From: Cranoglanis bouderius
Taxonomy: Eukaryota; Chordata; Actinopteri; Siluriformes; Cranoglanididae
Assembly: GCA_023630585.1 (NCBI GenBank)
Contig: CM042540.1
Location: 21,441,574 to 21,505,573 of the forward strand
Direction: 5' to 3'
Length of the DNA: 64,000 bases
Shown here: positions 30,775-41,920 of the stretch, one piece after another
Layout of the letters: each line of letters starts with the position of its first letter
How positions within the stretch are numbered: position 1 is the first letter of the stretch
Notes under the pieces: model-generated
Told to the model about the DNA's origin: nothing
The model's database searches: none
Seen by the model: the letters and a program-made list of their open reading frames with translations, nothing else
Position numbers and translations under genes: made by a program

Positions 30775-31333
30775 ATGACGACAAAGGCCGAAAATAAGGG
30801 GAACTCCACAAGGCAGGAAAACCCAAAGAAGGGCATAGGGGAAATAGGCGGAGGCCGCCAACTGGAAAATAAGGGGAATTCTGTGAACAGGAAAATGAGT
30901 CATAAGGAGGAGTTTCCCAGAAAAGTGGGAAATAAGGGGAATTTGGAGAACATGCAAATTAGGATAGGAGGAGCGAAAAAGGCCAGAATTGGTAAATAAT
31001 GGGAAATCGCCGAGGCATATGCAAATTAAAAAGAGGAGGCGCATCACAGCGCCCAGAATAAATAGAGGGGATTTTCTGGGGATTTTTAGCACTTGCTTGC
31101 AACTACACTGAGTGGTGTCTTGTATTGTGAGTGTCTCTTTGGGTTCAATGGATTTTTGTGTTTTTGGACTGCAATAAAACAACGTTTGCTCTTTCTCATC
31201 CACGCTTGAAGAGTTTTGATTTATTTTTGTTAGTTCTGACAAGTTGAAATTGGTGAAAGTAGTGATACGAGAAAGGACCCTGAGACCACCCTGGATGTCT
31301 GACTCAGAGAGGGGCTCTGAGAAATTCCCGACA
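30775..31333 (+). mobile_element. Retrovirus-like LTR with repeated U3 units
   Basis: The layout fits U3-R-U5. Four diverged units that each begin near GAAATAAGGGGAA (30790, 30865, 30928, 30992) fill U3. A TATA-like ATAAATAG follows at 31057-31065 and a poly-A signal AATAAA at 31173-31178, about 110 bp later, then a U5-like part ending CCCGACA at 31333. The left limit is not certain; no TG start matching the right end was found, and no target duplication. About 40 bp past this end the bases TGGGGGC (31368-31374) resemble a tRNA-Pro primer site but do not continue as one. No viral gene is seen. Confidence 0.6.
30896..31065 (+). promoter_or_regulatory. Enhancer-like motifs and TATA box in the LTR
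   Basis: An AP-1-type TGAGTCA lies at 30896-30902. Two exact octamer motifs ATGCAAAT lie at 30952-30959 and 31019-31026, in successive repeat units. A TATA-like box lies at 31057-31065. The motifs are seen; activity is inferred. Confidence 0.5.
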
Positions 31334-32019
31334 ATACAGTTTCATAGATTTGGGGAATTAGTAACTACTGGGGGCATATAAATTTTCACACAGGTCCAGT
31401 TAGTATTGGATAACTTTTTTTTGCTTCAATAAATAACATTATCATTTAAAAACTGTATTTTGTGTTTACTCAGGTTGCCTTTGTTTTATCTTTGATTTTG
31501 TTTTAAATTCTGAAACAATTTAGTATGAGATATACACAAAAACAGAAGAAATCAGGATGGGATGGGAAATACTTTTTCACAGCACAGTATATATTTATAT
31601 TTATATAATATGTAAAACCCCTGAATCCATTGTTTTTGTAGTATAGTACAATACATATTTTAGAGAGTGAGAAAGAGGGAGAGACCACATTCACATGACT
31701 TTTAATATTGTAATTGTTCTATTTTATTATTAGTTATTGTTGTTAATGTCTTATTATGCATAATTTATAAAATTATAAAGTACTATAAAGTATAAAGTAC
31801 TTATCACATATGAGGCATCCGTCCCTATGTTTCAAGAACAAATTGACCTTGTTTACATCTTTAGTTGAAATTATGCATGTGTCCATGTGTGGATATGACC
31901 TAGAGATATGATTCTTGATGTTTTACAAAGAAAAACTGTCCAGGCTTCTTAATATTCATATTGAGGAGTTTCGTTTGAGTGTGTTATTACAAAATAACAA
32001 CGTGTGTGCTTGTATGTGC
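31334..32019. other. AT-rich spacer, no gene seen
   Basis: It contains ATATTTATATTTATAT at about 31590 and the repeated phrase TATAAAGTA at 31776-31800. Nothing else is recognised. Confidence 0.5.
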
Positions 32020-32470
32020 AGTCCCCTCTGTAAGTATTGGAACAGCAAGACAAATTATTTTGTTTTACAATACATTTGGGTTTGAGAGCAAATGAATATG
32101 AGATGATAGAACAGAATTCCAGCTTTAATTTCCTCTAGATGTGTTAAACAGTATAGAACATGGCATCTTTTGTGGCAGACCATCCAATTTTTAGGTGAGC
32201 AAAAGTAATGGAACAGATGGTCTTAAAGTAAATTGCAGTAAATAACACTTAATATTTGGTTGCATAACTGCACCAAGCCGGTGACCCACTGACATCACCA
32301 AACTTTTTCTTTTTTCTTTTGTTTTGCTTTTCCAGGTTTGTTCTACAGCCAATTTCAGTTGCTGTTTGTTTTAGGGAGTTTCTCCCTTCAGTTTCCTCTT
32401 CAGAGGGTGAAATTCATGCTCAATTGGGTTAAGGTCTGGTGATTGACTTGGCCAGTCTAAAACATTCCAG
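32020..32470 (-). mobile_element. Tc1-like end piece I2, cut by gypsy
   Basis: It starts CAGTCCCCTCTGTAAGTATT, matching the I1 left end, and carries on minus the transposase end LDWPSQSPDLNPIEHEF with the third acidic residue at about 32430. This is the segment missing from I1. Homology stops at about 32470, where the gypsy gag sequence begins. Confidence 0.85.
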
Positions 32471-32539
32471 CCCCCCCCCCCAAATGCGGTACGTCCCTGC
32501 TCGATCCGGGGCGGCCTGTGGCGCGTCGGGGAGCCAGAC

Positions 32540-33545
32540 CATCGCTCCCACATCCATGACGGGGCACTGGTCCTGGAAATGCCCCGGATCCCCGCAACGC
32601 CAGCACGCCGACCCAGGCATTCCTCCTGCACCAGCAGCTTTGGTTTCACCCACCTGAGGAGCAGAAGAGACAGAAACAGGGAGAGTGGAGGGAGTGGGAA
32701 GGGGAGGGGAGAAGGGACGGGTGTGTGGCATGGGTCGGGGTGGACCCAGCCCGCATCTCCGGAGGGTAGGGACACGGAAAGGATGAGGAGAGGCACGAGA
32801 GAGAGAGAGAGAGAGGAAGAAGGATGGGGCTCACCTGCCCCTGGATACGCCGCCAGGTGATCCTCTGCCAGCAGAACCGCCTCATCCAGAGACCCGGGAC
32901 GATGGCACTGGACCCATTCCGCCGTCCCATCGGGAAGCCGGGTGATGAACTGCTCCAGCACCACTAGGTCGATCACTTTGGGACCTCCGCATCGCGCTCC
33001 TCAGCTAACAACCACCTCCTGCAGGTGTCCCGTAGCTTCTGGGCGAAGGCAAATGGCCTGCCGAGCTCCACGAAGGTCAGGGCTCTGAAGCGCTGCCGGT
33101 GCTCTTCGGGGGTCCGCTTGACCTGCTGCAGAATCGCCCGCTTCAGGTCCGGGTATTCCAGCATGCTAGCAATGGGCAGCTGCTGGGCCGTGAGCTGCGC
33201 CTCGCCCAACAGGAGCGGCACCAGGCGGGCCACCCACTGACCCTCAGGCCAGCCCCATGCCCGCGCGGAGCGCTCATACAGCTCCAGGAAGGCCTCTGGG
33301 TCGTCCTTAGGTCCCATCTTCGTCAGCGCAACGTGGGGCAGAGCAGTGGGCGTGGCTGCTGCGGTGCTGCGGGGCCGGCGGCTGGAATCCCCGAGGAGGT
33401 CCTTAAACCGCTTTTCCTGGTCGCTTTGGAGCTGCAGAAGGGCCTGGTGTTGGGTCTGGTGAAGGTTGGCCAGCTGGTTGATGAGGTGGTCCAGAGGTGA
33501 GCCTTCCATGGTGGCGATTTCCTCTCGAATCCCGGGTTTCGGCAC
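32540..33545 (-). pseudogene. Gypsy gag (capsid and zinc knuckle), frameshifted
   Basis: Gag forms the particle that packages element RNA. The frame 33545-32973 contains an ATG at 33508 (MEGSPLDHLINQLANLHQTQ), a coiled-coil-like Gln-rich stretch and the capsid core (DDPEAFLELYERSARAWGW; TPEEHRQRFRALTF). A 2-frame change near 32975 leads into VVLEQFITRLPDGTAEWVQ and AVLLAEDHLAAYPG. A third frame gives the zinc knuckle CWRCGDPGHFQDQC (CX2CX4HX4C). After it the frame runs out of the element. Only the ends are damaged; capsid phrases are well preserved. Confidence 0.82.
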
Positions 33546-33547
33546 CA
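33528..33547 (-). other. Candidate primer-binding site
   Basis: On the minus strand TGGTGCCGAAACCCGGGA follows the LTR end by one base. It begins TGG, as expected for pairing to the CCA end of a tRNA. I did not assign the tRNA. Confidence 0.55.
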
Positions 33548-33548
33548 G

Positions 33549-33796
33549 TGTAACGATTTAAAGTCGGGCAAGGAGGAGTCGGGAACCGGCTGATCGTAAA
33601 CATAAAGTTTAATAGTAAACGAAACTGAAACCAAACATAAAACACACAAACTGAACACAAAATGCACGTGCGTCACTCTCTCTCTCCCTGGCGCTTCCAG
33701 TTGCTCCTTTATCTCTCTCTCTCCCACTGATTAGACAGATCAGTGCCAGGTGTGCATCCTCACAACCTGGCCATGCCCTCCTCCTCACCACACAAT
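33549..33796 (-). mobile_element. Gypsy 5' LTR, about 248 bp
   Basis: On the plus strand it runs from TGTAACGATTT to about CCACACA. The TGTAACG end matches the style of the LTR tails at 0.74 and 13.34 kb. The outer limit is approximate. Confidence 0.65.
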
Positions 33797-36127
33797 GACT
33801 AAAGATTTTTTAGTAATTAATTCATATCACAATTCTCAAATCTGATTTGTCAGAAGGTGTTGATTAATTTTCCATAACAGCACCACTGTGACACTAGTGC
33901 CAACTGCAATTCAAATTACACATTTATATCCATGAGATTGTTGTAATACATGACTTTTTCTTTAGTAGCAGCTAATTCACAATAATTTGTATGGCAGGTG
34001 TGCACATAATTTAAGCCTAATAATAAATGGATTTAAAAAATGGATAATCATAAGTAGAGGTTTATTTAATTTATGGAAGGCATCTCCACTGTTAGCGCTT
34101 TATAACAGTCAGAACTGTTCCTCTAAGGAATCTCTAAGAATAGAAGATGCTCCGTAACATGCTTCAATTTTTGTCTTATTCACTTCAGGAGAAAGTAAAA
34201 GAAATTCGTTATAGCTGCTATAACGTTGTCACATAATGAGAATATAGGCGGATGCAAGTGCAGTTAAGGCTTTTATTGAAGAGAGGCAGGCAGACAAATC
34301 CAAAACGAAATGCAATAATCGTGGTCAAAAACAGGCGAGGGGTCAGGAGATCAGCAAACAGGCATAAACAGGGCTTAGACTATAATTGAGGAAATGATTA
34401 AACGAAAACAGGATAAAAACCATGAAACGAGAAATGAGAATAAAGGCTTGGCACGGGTCTTGAGGAAAACACAGAACTCACAATACTTACCATGATACCA
34501 ATGATGTATCATTCTTCAATACATGAAAAATTCTAATAGTTGGCAAATTATTGCGGAATAGGAGGAATAAAACACTCATCTCCTGGGATTTTCACACACA
34601 CAACAGTTTACACACAACAGTTTACAGTTTAAGCAGAAAGGTGTGAAAAACAAACATCAAGTGAGCAGCAGTTCTGTGGGTGGATACACCTTGTTGAGGG
34701 GAGTGGTCAGATGAGAATGGCCAGATATTTTTGAGCTGACAGGAAGGACAAGGTAACTCAAATAACCATTCTTTACAACTGTGGTGGGCAGTAAAGCATC
34801 TATGAGGTGGTGCACTACAACAGCAGAAGGCCACATTGGATTCCACTCCGGCCAGCCGAGAACATGAAACTGAGGGTATAGTGGATACATTTATTGTTAT
34901 TCACATTTTTAAATTTTTATTGAAGGTGCTAATAACTTTGGAATAACTCTATATACTAATCATCAACTACATATATAAATATATATAAACATTTGAAAAT
35001 TGATCGACTGAAACAGAATGAGCTCCGTAGCAGAACCTGAGGTGTTATTTTAAACTGGAAATAGAGCTCCAAGGTCAGCTAAAATGCCTATATTCCGCAG
35101 CCTATTTCTCAGGCAGCATAGATCGCAGACCTGCAGGGCTGGTGTCAGTTGAAAGCTCCTTTTAACAGTTATAAAAGCTTGTATAGGTCATTGCAATCCT
35201 GAGCTATCGTCACTCCACAAGCACAGACAATTCTTGTTTTAGTAGCGGCACTGGCACTCAGAACTCAATCACATGATCAGTGCTCTCTCTCTCTCGTGCT
35301 CTCTCTCTCTTTCTCTCTCTCTCTGTCTTTTAACTCTATATCTGATGCCTGAAGTAGCACAACAAATGGTTCCTGGGTTGCAATGTTAATTGATACCCCA
35401 TCATCAACAAAAAAAAATGACATTAAAAAAGGCAAAGCAATGCCTTGGAAAAGAAGACATTTTAAACAACAGATCAAGATAATATAACACAAAGAATAAA
35501 AATATCAAAGGATTGACACAAAACATCAGGGGCTTAAGACCCCCAATATTGCTCATAAAACTGCAGCATAAGCAGAGAGGTGGGTATCATATTTTTTATT
35601 ACTTTGGTGTTATGCATCCTGACGCGATTACTTGTTTTGTGGCCTCCAGGGACACCAATACATAAACTACAATGCTTAGATTCAGTTAATTACTGCAGAT
35701 ATGTTGAAAGACATGCAATAAGGACTGCACAAGATAGCTATTTATTGAGAAGCTTGGTCCTCTAAAGAATACTGAAATGTATTGGAAAACTTCTAATTAA
35801 AGTGGAACTTTAAAAAGTTGTCTTTACAAGTGAACAATACAGTTTATTTAGCTCTGTTATGAACCTTCACAAAACAAACTGGCTTGGCATTTACATGCAG
35901 TAAGGGTCACAATGATGGCAGGAATGTAATGTAACAATCAATTTGGCATAGGCTGGTATGAATTTGATGTGACAGCCTTTAAATCTATTTATTTGAACAC
36001 CCTGACAATCTTAAATTTGTACCAAAATGTACTCTAAAATATGCTATAAAAATATGCTATAAAAACATTATTTACTGTATTTACTCTTTATTATCTGGGA
36101 TAATGAGGAAGAGTCAAATTTCATGTC
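33797..36127. other. Spacer with LTR-like scrap, Tc1-F piece and CT repeat
   Basis: At 34225-34495 lies a stretch like the tail of fish LTRs (TTTTATTGAAGAGAGGCAGG; AACAGGCGAGGGGTCAGG). A Tc1-F piece is listed separately. A (CT)n run lies at 35282-35325. The rest holds nothing I recognise. Confidence 0.5.
34583..34880 (+). mobile_element. Tc1-like piece F3
   Basis: It holds the phrases GTGAGCAGCAGTTCTGTGGG, AATGGCCAGA, GAGCTGACAGGAAGG and ATAACCATTCTTTACAA of the family-F transposase region. No ends are present. Confidence 0.75.
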
Positions 36128-36580
36128 TGTCAGCCAGACATGGCTGCCACACTGTCACATCACAGCAACCCATGGACTCAATCTCCCAGCAAGCACCGCA
36201 GCCTACAAACATGGCCGCCTCGGACTCACTACCCATAACAATCACACACACTTCCCCGTTCCAAATCACCAAGCTATTAATTGAACACACCTGTTCACAA
36301 TCAGCCACACACACACTACACTTTTTATATAGATACTTTCATTCATTCATTCTCTGCCAAGCTAGTTCGTTCATTGTTATTGTCCACTTTGGTTTTGAGC
36401 CTGTTTCTGTCTATGGATCTGTGTTTACTGCCTGTCCCAGTTCATCCTGTTTGCTGAACGCCTGACTCATTATCTGTTTTTTGACTATGTTTTTGCTCAG
36501 TGATTTTTGGATTGTTTGCCTCTCTTTCATTAAACTTCTCTGTCTGCATTTGTATCTGTCTCGACCACCTCTTCCTGACA
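36128..36580 (+). mobile_element. Candidate solo LTR, about 450 bp
   Basis: It begins TGTCAGCC and ends TTCCTGACA, so the ends are TG...CA with a 6-bp inverted match. A TATA-like TATATAGATAC lies at about 36326 and ATTAAA at about 36529. The composition (ACAAACATGGCCGCC etc.) is like fish gypsy LTRs. No clear target duplication is seen, so the limits are provisional. Confidence 0.55.
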
Positions 36581-38500
36581 CACACTCTAATGCAAACCTT
36601 TAATTCTCAAACATGCACCTTCATGGTTGTATTGTATTCTGCCTCATTTCTAAATTGCTTACAATAAAAATAATTGCCAAATTAATAAATGAATATGATT
36701 ACTCCATTACAGTGTAATTGATTTTACGTTCTTATTTTTATTGTTCTTATTATTGATTGTATATTGTTAACCATCAATATATCTTTTTATCATAATATCA
36801 AGATGTTTTTTCTTGGATAGCTGTATGGGGAAATGGCAAATGTACAGTACTGTATATGTACATGTATACATGCAAATATCTTATGTCGCTTCTGAAGGGC
36901 AGTACTAAATGAGAAAAATAATAATAAAATAATAACACTGAATGTAGTGTGTTGCCTTCTTGAGCATCGATGTAGAAGAACTCGAGTTCAACAATTTACA
37001 AAAAGCTATGAATTTATGCAATTATGAAATTAGTTACTATGCATCCACAGCACCCATGCTGCTACACAGTAGGCCATGTACGTATTTCTTCTAAGGATAC
37101 GGTCAACTGTGGCAAGAATAATAAGTCAAACATTACCATTCCAATATCCATTAGAATACCATTAGAACTACCATCACAATCCTTTGATGGTGCAGATAAC
37201 AAAAGATTGAAGTTCTGTACTTAGCATGATGAATCCTCTTCTTCACTTCCTCTGCAAGACACAAATGGGAACGAGGATAACAGCAGAGAGGCTACCTATT
37301 TGCAGTCACAACTATGAGGTACTTGCCAAGGAAACAGAATGCTCCACTAGGGCCAAGTGTCTCATAAGAAAAAAAGTTGTCATTGATGCAATAAAGGAGA
37401 AACCCATAAATTAAGTACAATTTCTCCTGTTGTTGTCACATCCAACAAAATATTACTGCATTTTGCTCAAAGGTAATAGAGTTTTAAGTTATGATTGCTT
37501 TTCAACAGCCATACATGCCCTGTCACTTTATGATAAATTGCACTGATTGGTTCTGCTACATAAAACCTGTTAAAGAGTGCATGGGATTAGAAGAATACTG
37601 CCAGTCTTCTAAACAGTAATATGCTGTAACACAGATAACAAGGCCTCAAAAAGAAGGACTTGAAGCTACTCTCTGAAGTTGATTGATAATTGTATTTGAA
37701 TGGTCCCATGTTGTGCACTTCATCACTGTTGTTTTGATATGCCCTCTGTATAATTATATTATGAGTTATTGCTGGTAAGAGACAAATAATTTTATGGTCT
37801 GCTTTGTTGACTTGAGCAGCCACTTACATGGCATGAAAGAAGGTGCAATTTTGTATTGTTAAACATAGTTTAAATGCCATTGTCAGCATGGGAAATTGGA
37901 CAGTACAAGAGGCAGAGAAATTCATGTTTATGTAACTGTGTAAAAGTAGTAAGGGAGCTGAGCTATAGGATATTATTTGGATAGATGATCCCAAATATCA
38001 CACCTACACACATTATTGTCATCCCTGGGGATTTGGATCTCTTTGGAGGGATGGTTGGCAGAACTAGAGAAAGTTTGAGCTGTAGCTGACTGGCCAGTTC
38101 CCATCACAATGAAGCATGGGTGCAGGCGTTTGGTTTTGATAAGCTGTATAGATGTTTCATGTGTAATTTTAGTTTTATGGCAGACCCCTTCACAGTGCCC
38201 TGACACTAACTGCAGTGGGGCACCCAACCATTTCAACTGCTAACCAAAAATAAGAAGCTCCAGTCAAACATTGTCTTCTTCTTTATGGAAATTGTATTTT
38301 CATTAACATAAATTGAATTTTTTAATGAAATCAAAGGAAATAATCTTGTGAAATTTTAATCTGGTCATTGTTTTGACTCATCCCTACTGTAACTTTTTAC
38401 AGTAAGCATAACCTTGTATGCATTGGTCACAATATAACTTCCTGTTTCAAAAAGAAATCTTGTATAATTTGAGGGATGGCTACATAACACCAAATATATA
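36581..38500. other. AT-rich spacer, no gene seen
   Basis: Small open frames at 37024-37414 have no resemblance to known families. No repeat structure is evident. Confidence 0.5.
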
Positions 38501-38745
38501 CAGTCCCGTATTGGAATGGCAAGAACAATTCTTTTGTTCTATTGTAAAGACGTTTGGGTTTGAGATCAAAGGATGATTAGATCAGAATTTCAGCTTTGCC
38601 TGATATTTACATCTAGATAACAACTTAGAACATGGCACAAAATTGGCCACCCAATTTTTTAGATGAGCAAAAGGATTGGAACAGATAGTCTTAAAGTAAA
38701 TAACACTTAATATTTGAGTGCATATCCCTTGCTTGTCATTTGTAT
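38501..38745 (-). mobile_element. Tc1-like end piece I3
   Basis: It starts CAGTCCCGTATTGGAATGGC after a TA and shares GTTTGGGTTTGAGATCAAA with I1. It ends near AATAACACTTAATATTTG. Confidence 0.8.
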
Positions 38746-38823
38746 TTGTCTATGTCTGTAATTTCTTAGTCTTGTTTTGATGTGTACTTGTTTAATTGAT
38801 GTACAATTATGGATGTACAATTA

Positions 38824-38825
<2 letters not shown>

Positions 38826-38865
<40 letters not shown>
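38826..38865. repeat. (CA)n microsatellite
   Basis: An uninterrupted CA run touching the end of Tc1 D2. Confidence 0.95.
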
Positions 38866-38869
<4 letters not shown>

Positions 38870-40012
38870 CCTCCACTACTATTGGCACCCTTGGTAAATA
38901 TGAGCAGAGAAGCCTATGAAATATGAAATTCTCTTTATTGTTTTATTGTTTGCCAAGATAACAGCTCTGAGTTTTCTCCTATAATGCCTGATGAGGTTCG
39001 AGAATACATGGCAAGGGATTTGAGACCATTCCTCCATACAGAATCTCTCCAGATCCACCAAATTTCGAGGTCCATGCTGGTGGACTCTCCCCTTCAGTTC
39101 ACCCCACATGTTTTCTATGGGTTTCAAGTCAGGGGACTGGGATGGCCATGGCAGGACCTTGAATTTGTGGTCAGTAAACCATTTTTGTGTTGATTTTGAT
39201 GTATGTTTTGGATCATTGTCCTGCTGGAAGATCCAACCACGGTCCATTTTAAGCTTTCTGGCAAAGGCAGTCAGGTTTTCATTTAATATCTGTTGATATT
39301 TGATATTTGAGTCCATGATGCCATGTATCCTAAAAAAATGTCCAGGTCCTCTGGCAGAAAAACAGCCCAAAACATTAATGAGCCACCACCATATTTAACA
39401 GGGGGCATGAGCTAATTTTCCATATGGCTACCTCTCTGTGTGCACCAAAACCATCTCTGGTGTTTATTGCCAAAAAGCTCTATTTTGGTTTCATCTGACC
39501 ATAGAACCCGATCCCATTTGAAGTTCCAGTAGTGTCTGGCAAACTGAAGATGCTCGAGTTTGTTTTTGGATGAGAGTAGAGGCTTTTTTCTTAAAATCCT
39601 TCCAAACAACTAGTAGTGATGTAGGTGACTTCGGATTGTAGTTTTGGAGACTTTCTGACCACAAGACGCAACTAACTTCTGCAATTCTCCAGCTGTGATC
39701 CTTGGAGATTTTTTGGCCACTTGAACCATTCTCTTCACAGTATGTTGAGACAATATAGACACACATCCGATTCCAGGTTGATTCATAACATTTCCAGTTG
39801 ACTGGAACTTTTAATTATTGCCCTGATGGTGGAAATGGGCATTTTCAATGCTTGTGCTATTTTGTTTGCAATTGTTTGATATCCATGGCAGCAGAGTGTT
39901 TTGTGATTTTTTTTTTTTTTAACAAAAGATTAAAAGGTTAAACAATGAAGACAATTTTTCACGGACTTCTTTGCTCACATTTACCAAGGGTGCCAATATT
40001 AGTGGAGAGTAC
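38866..40012 (-). mobile_element. Tc1-like transposon copy D2, lacking the transposase start
   Basis: The 3' terminus is at left (CTGCCCTCCACTACTATTGG). At right, the sequence goes from the helix-turn-helix region (CATTTTCAATGCTTGTGCTA on plus) straight into the outer inverted repeat, so about 280 bp with the start codon are deleted. The right tip reads GTGGAGAGTACTGTGC and merges with element E. Confidence 0.85.
38879..39860 (-). pseudogene. Tc1-D transposase without N-terminus
   Basis: Pieces in three frames: 39766-39491 (second helix-turn-helix), 39609-39412 with RVLWSDETKIELFGNKHQRW (first Asp), and 39370-38879. The last has MGCFSARGPGHFFRIHGI, FQQDNDPKHTSKSTQKW (second Asp), and WPSQSPDLKPIENMWGELKG (third, Glu). 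The triad is complete at DNA level. The final EEWSQIPCHVFSNLIRHY region is intact. The protein cannot be made because the start is missing and frames shift. Confidence 0.85.
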
Positions 40013-40680
40013 TGTGCAAAAGTTTTAGGCAGTTGTGAAAAAATACTGTAAAGTAAGAATGCTTTCAAAAATAGACATGTTAATAGTTTATATTTATCAA
40101 TTAACAAAATGCACAAAATGCAAAGGAAGTGAACAGAGAAAAAATCTACATCAAATCAATATTTCAAAACAGCATCAATTCTTCTAGGTACAATTGCACA
40201 CAGTTTTTGAAGGAACTCGGCCAGTAGGTTGGCCCAAACCTCTTGGATAACTAACCACAGTTCTTCTGTGGATTTAGGCAGCCTCAGTTGCTTCTTTCTC
40301 TTCACATAATCCCTGACAGACTTGATGATGTTGAGATCAGGGCTCTGTGGGGGCCATACCATCACTTCCATGACTCCTTGTTCTTCTTTACGGTGAAGAT
40401 AGTTCTTAATGACTTTTGCTGTATGCTTGGGGTCGTTGTCATGCTACAGAATAAATTTGGGGCCAAATTCTATTCTATAATTTATTATATTTAAATTTCA
40501 TGCCTCCCTGATGGTATTGCATGATGGAAAAGTACCTGCCTGTACTTCTCAGCATTGAGGAGATCATTAATTCTGACCAAATCCCCAACTCCATTTGCAG
40601 AAATGCAGCCCCAAACTTGCAAGGAACCTCCACCATGCTTCACTGTTGCCTGCAGACACTCATTCGTGTACCGCTCTCCA
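40013..40680 (-). mobile_element. Tc1-like element E, C-terminal half
   Basis: The terminus is at left (CTGTGCAAAAGTTTTAGGCA). The minus frame 40371-40156 reads VWPPQSPDLNIIKSVRDYVK and LPKSTEELWLVIQEVWANL. The normally acidic third catalytic position is Lys (IIK in place of IIE). Upstream, 40680-40491 encodes VKHGGGSLQVWGCISANGVG. The remainder was displaced by a gypsy fragment at 40681. Confidence 0.8.
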
Positions 40681-41280
40681 GGCAACTTGGCCAGGGTGTT
40701 GTGGGCCCCGAGGTGGGCCCCGAGAATGTGGCTGTGGGCCAGGTGCATCAGAGGCAAAGTCTTGGAGTGCAGGATGACCAGGAGCTCACAGGGCTGGCCC
40801 TGGTGCTCTGTTCTCAAGTACAGGAGGCCGTTGGACACCAGGAAGTACATAGCGGGGCGATGCTACTCAGGATGCTGGTCGACATGGTCAATCAGATGCA
40901 CCTGGCCCCAGCAGTGCTGCAGCCGGTCACCCTCCTTCTGCGCACTCCCGAGGTTTCCCTCCCGAGTGACCTGGTGAAACACAGATGAGACTGGATTAGT
41001 GGATGTTTGTGTCTCACCTGAGGTGGCTGCGGAGTACCCATCTCCTTGGGCCATGTAGGCTGGCCGGACCCAGTCCTTGGTGGTGGCTGGCCTCTTCTTC
41101 CCGCACCGATGGCCATGAGTCCTAGGGGCTGGCGAGTTGGGAAACCCTGGCCAGTCATGTCCGAGCAGCAGGGTGGTTGGTTGAGGACAGTCAGGCGGGC
41201 CAGGGTTACTGTGCTTCCGGAATTGAGGAGGGTGGTGACCAGTTTTCCATCCATATATAAATACATATATATCATATTAT
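40681..41280 (-). mobile_element. Ty3/gypsy fragment: protease followed directly by pre-integrase region
   Basis: The minus strand reads YMDGKLVTTLLNSGSTVTLA (retropepsin, with DSG changed to NSG) near 41255. The protease end and linker follow, then LGSAQKEGDRLQHCWGQV near 40960-40910, VSNGLLYLRTEHQ near 40835, and the H2C2 start LAHSHILGAHLGAHNTLAKL near 40730. It is cut there and joined to Tc1 E. No reverse transcriptase lies between protease and integrase region, which fits a Gmr1-like gene order. At least two frameshifts are present. Confidence 0.75.
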
Positions 41281-41285
41281 ATTAA

Positions 41286-41918
41286 TGTTTTGGGCTGTTT
41301 TTCTGCCAGAGGACCTGAACATTTTGTTAGAATTCATGGAATCATGGACTCTATCAAATATCAACAGATATTAAATGAAAACCTGACTGCCTTTGCCAGA
41401 AAGCTTAACTTGGACTGTGGTTGGATCTTCCAGCAAGACAATGATCCAAAACATACATCAAAATCAACACAAAAATGGTTTACTGACCACAAAATCAAGG
41501 TCCTGCCATGGCCATCCCAGTCCCTTGACTTGAAACCCATAGAAAACCTGTGAGGTGAGGAGAGTCCACCTTGAAATTTGAAGGATCTGGAGAGATTCTG
41601 TATAGAGGAATGGTCTCAGATTCCTTGCCATTTATTCTCCAACCTCATCAAGCATTATAGGAGAAAACTCAGAGCTGTTATTTTGGCAAAGGGAGGTAGC
41701 ACAAAGTATTGACTGAAAGGGTGCCAATAATTGTTGCACACCTATATTTAACAAAGATTTTTTTTTCTTTGATAAATCTGTGTTGTGTGTGCAATGAGAG
41801 CAGAGTGTTTTTGTGATTTTTTTTAACCAAAGCTCAAAGGGTTAAACAACAATGTCAATTTTTCACAGTCTTCTTTGCTCATATTTACCAAGGGTGCCAA
41901 TATTAGTGGAGGGCACTG
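41286..41918 (+). mobile_element. Tc1-like piece D3, right half
   Basis: It begins in the transposase (MGCFSARGPEHFVRIHGIM), continues through FQQDNDPKHTSKSTQKW (second Asp) and SQSLDLKPIENL (third), then a stop, and ends with the complete right terminus GTGGAGGGCACTG and TA at 41919-41920. The left half is absent; gypsy sequence precedes it. Confidence 0.85.
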
Positions 41919-41920
41919 TA

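Larger units (their letters stand above)
32473..33796 (-). mobile_element. Ty3/gypsy 5' end: LTR, primer site and gag
   Basis: Reading the minus strand: an LTR (33796 to 33549, ending TCGTTACA), a primer-binding-site candidate at once after it, then gag from about 33508 down to a zinc knuckle near 32600. The element is cut at 32473 and joined to a Tc1 end. The gag is related to that at 14.7-15.0 kb. Confidence 0.8.
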
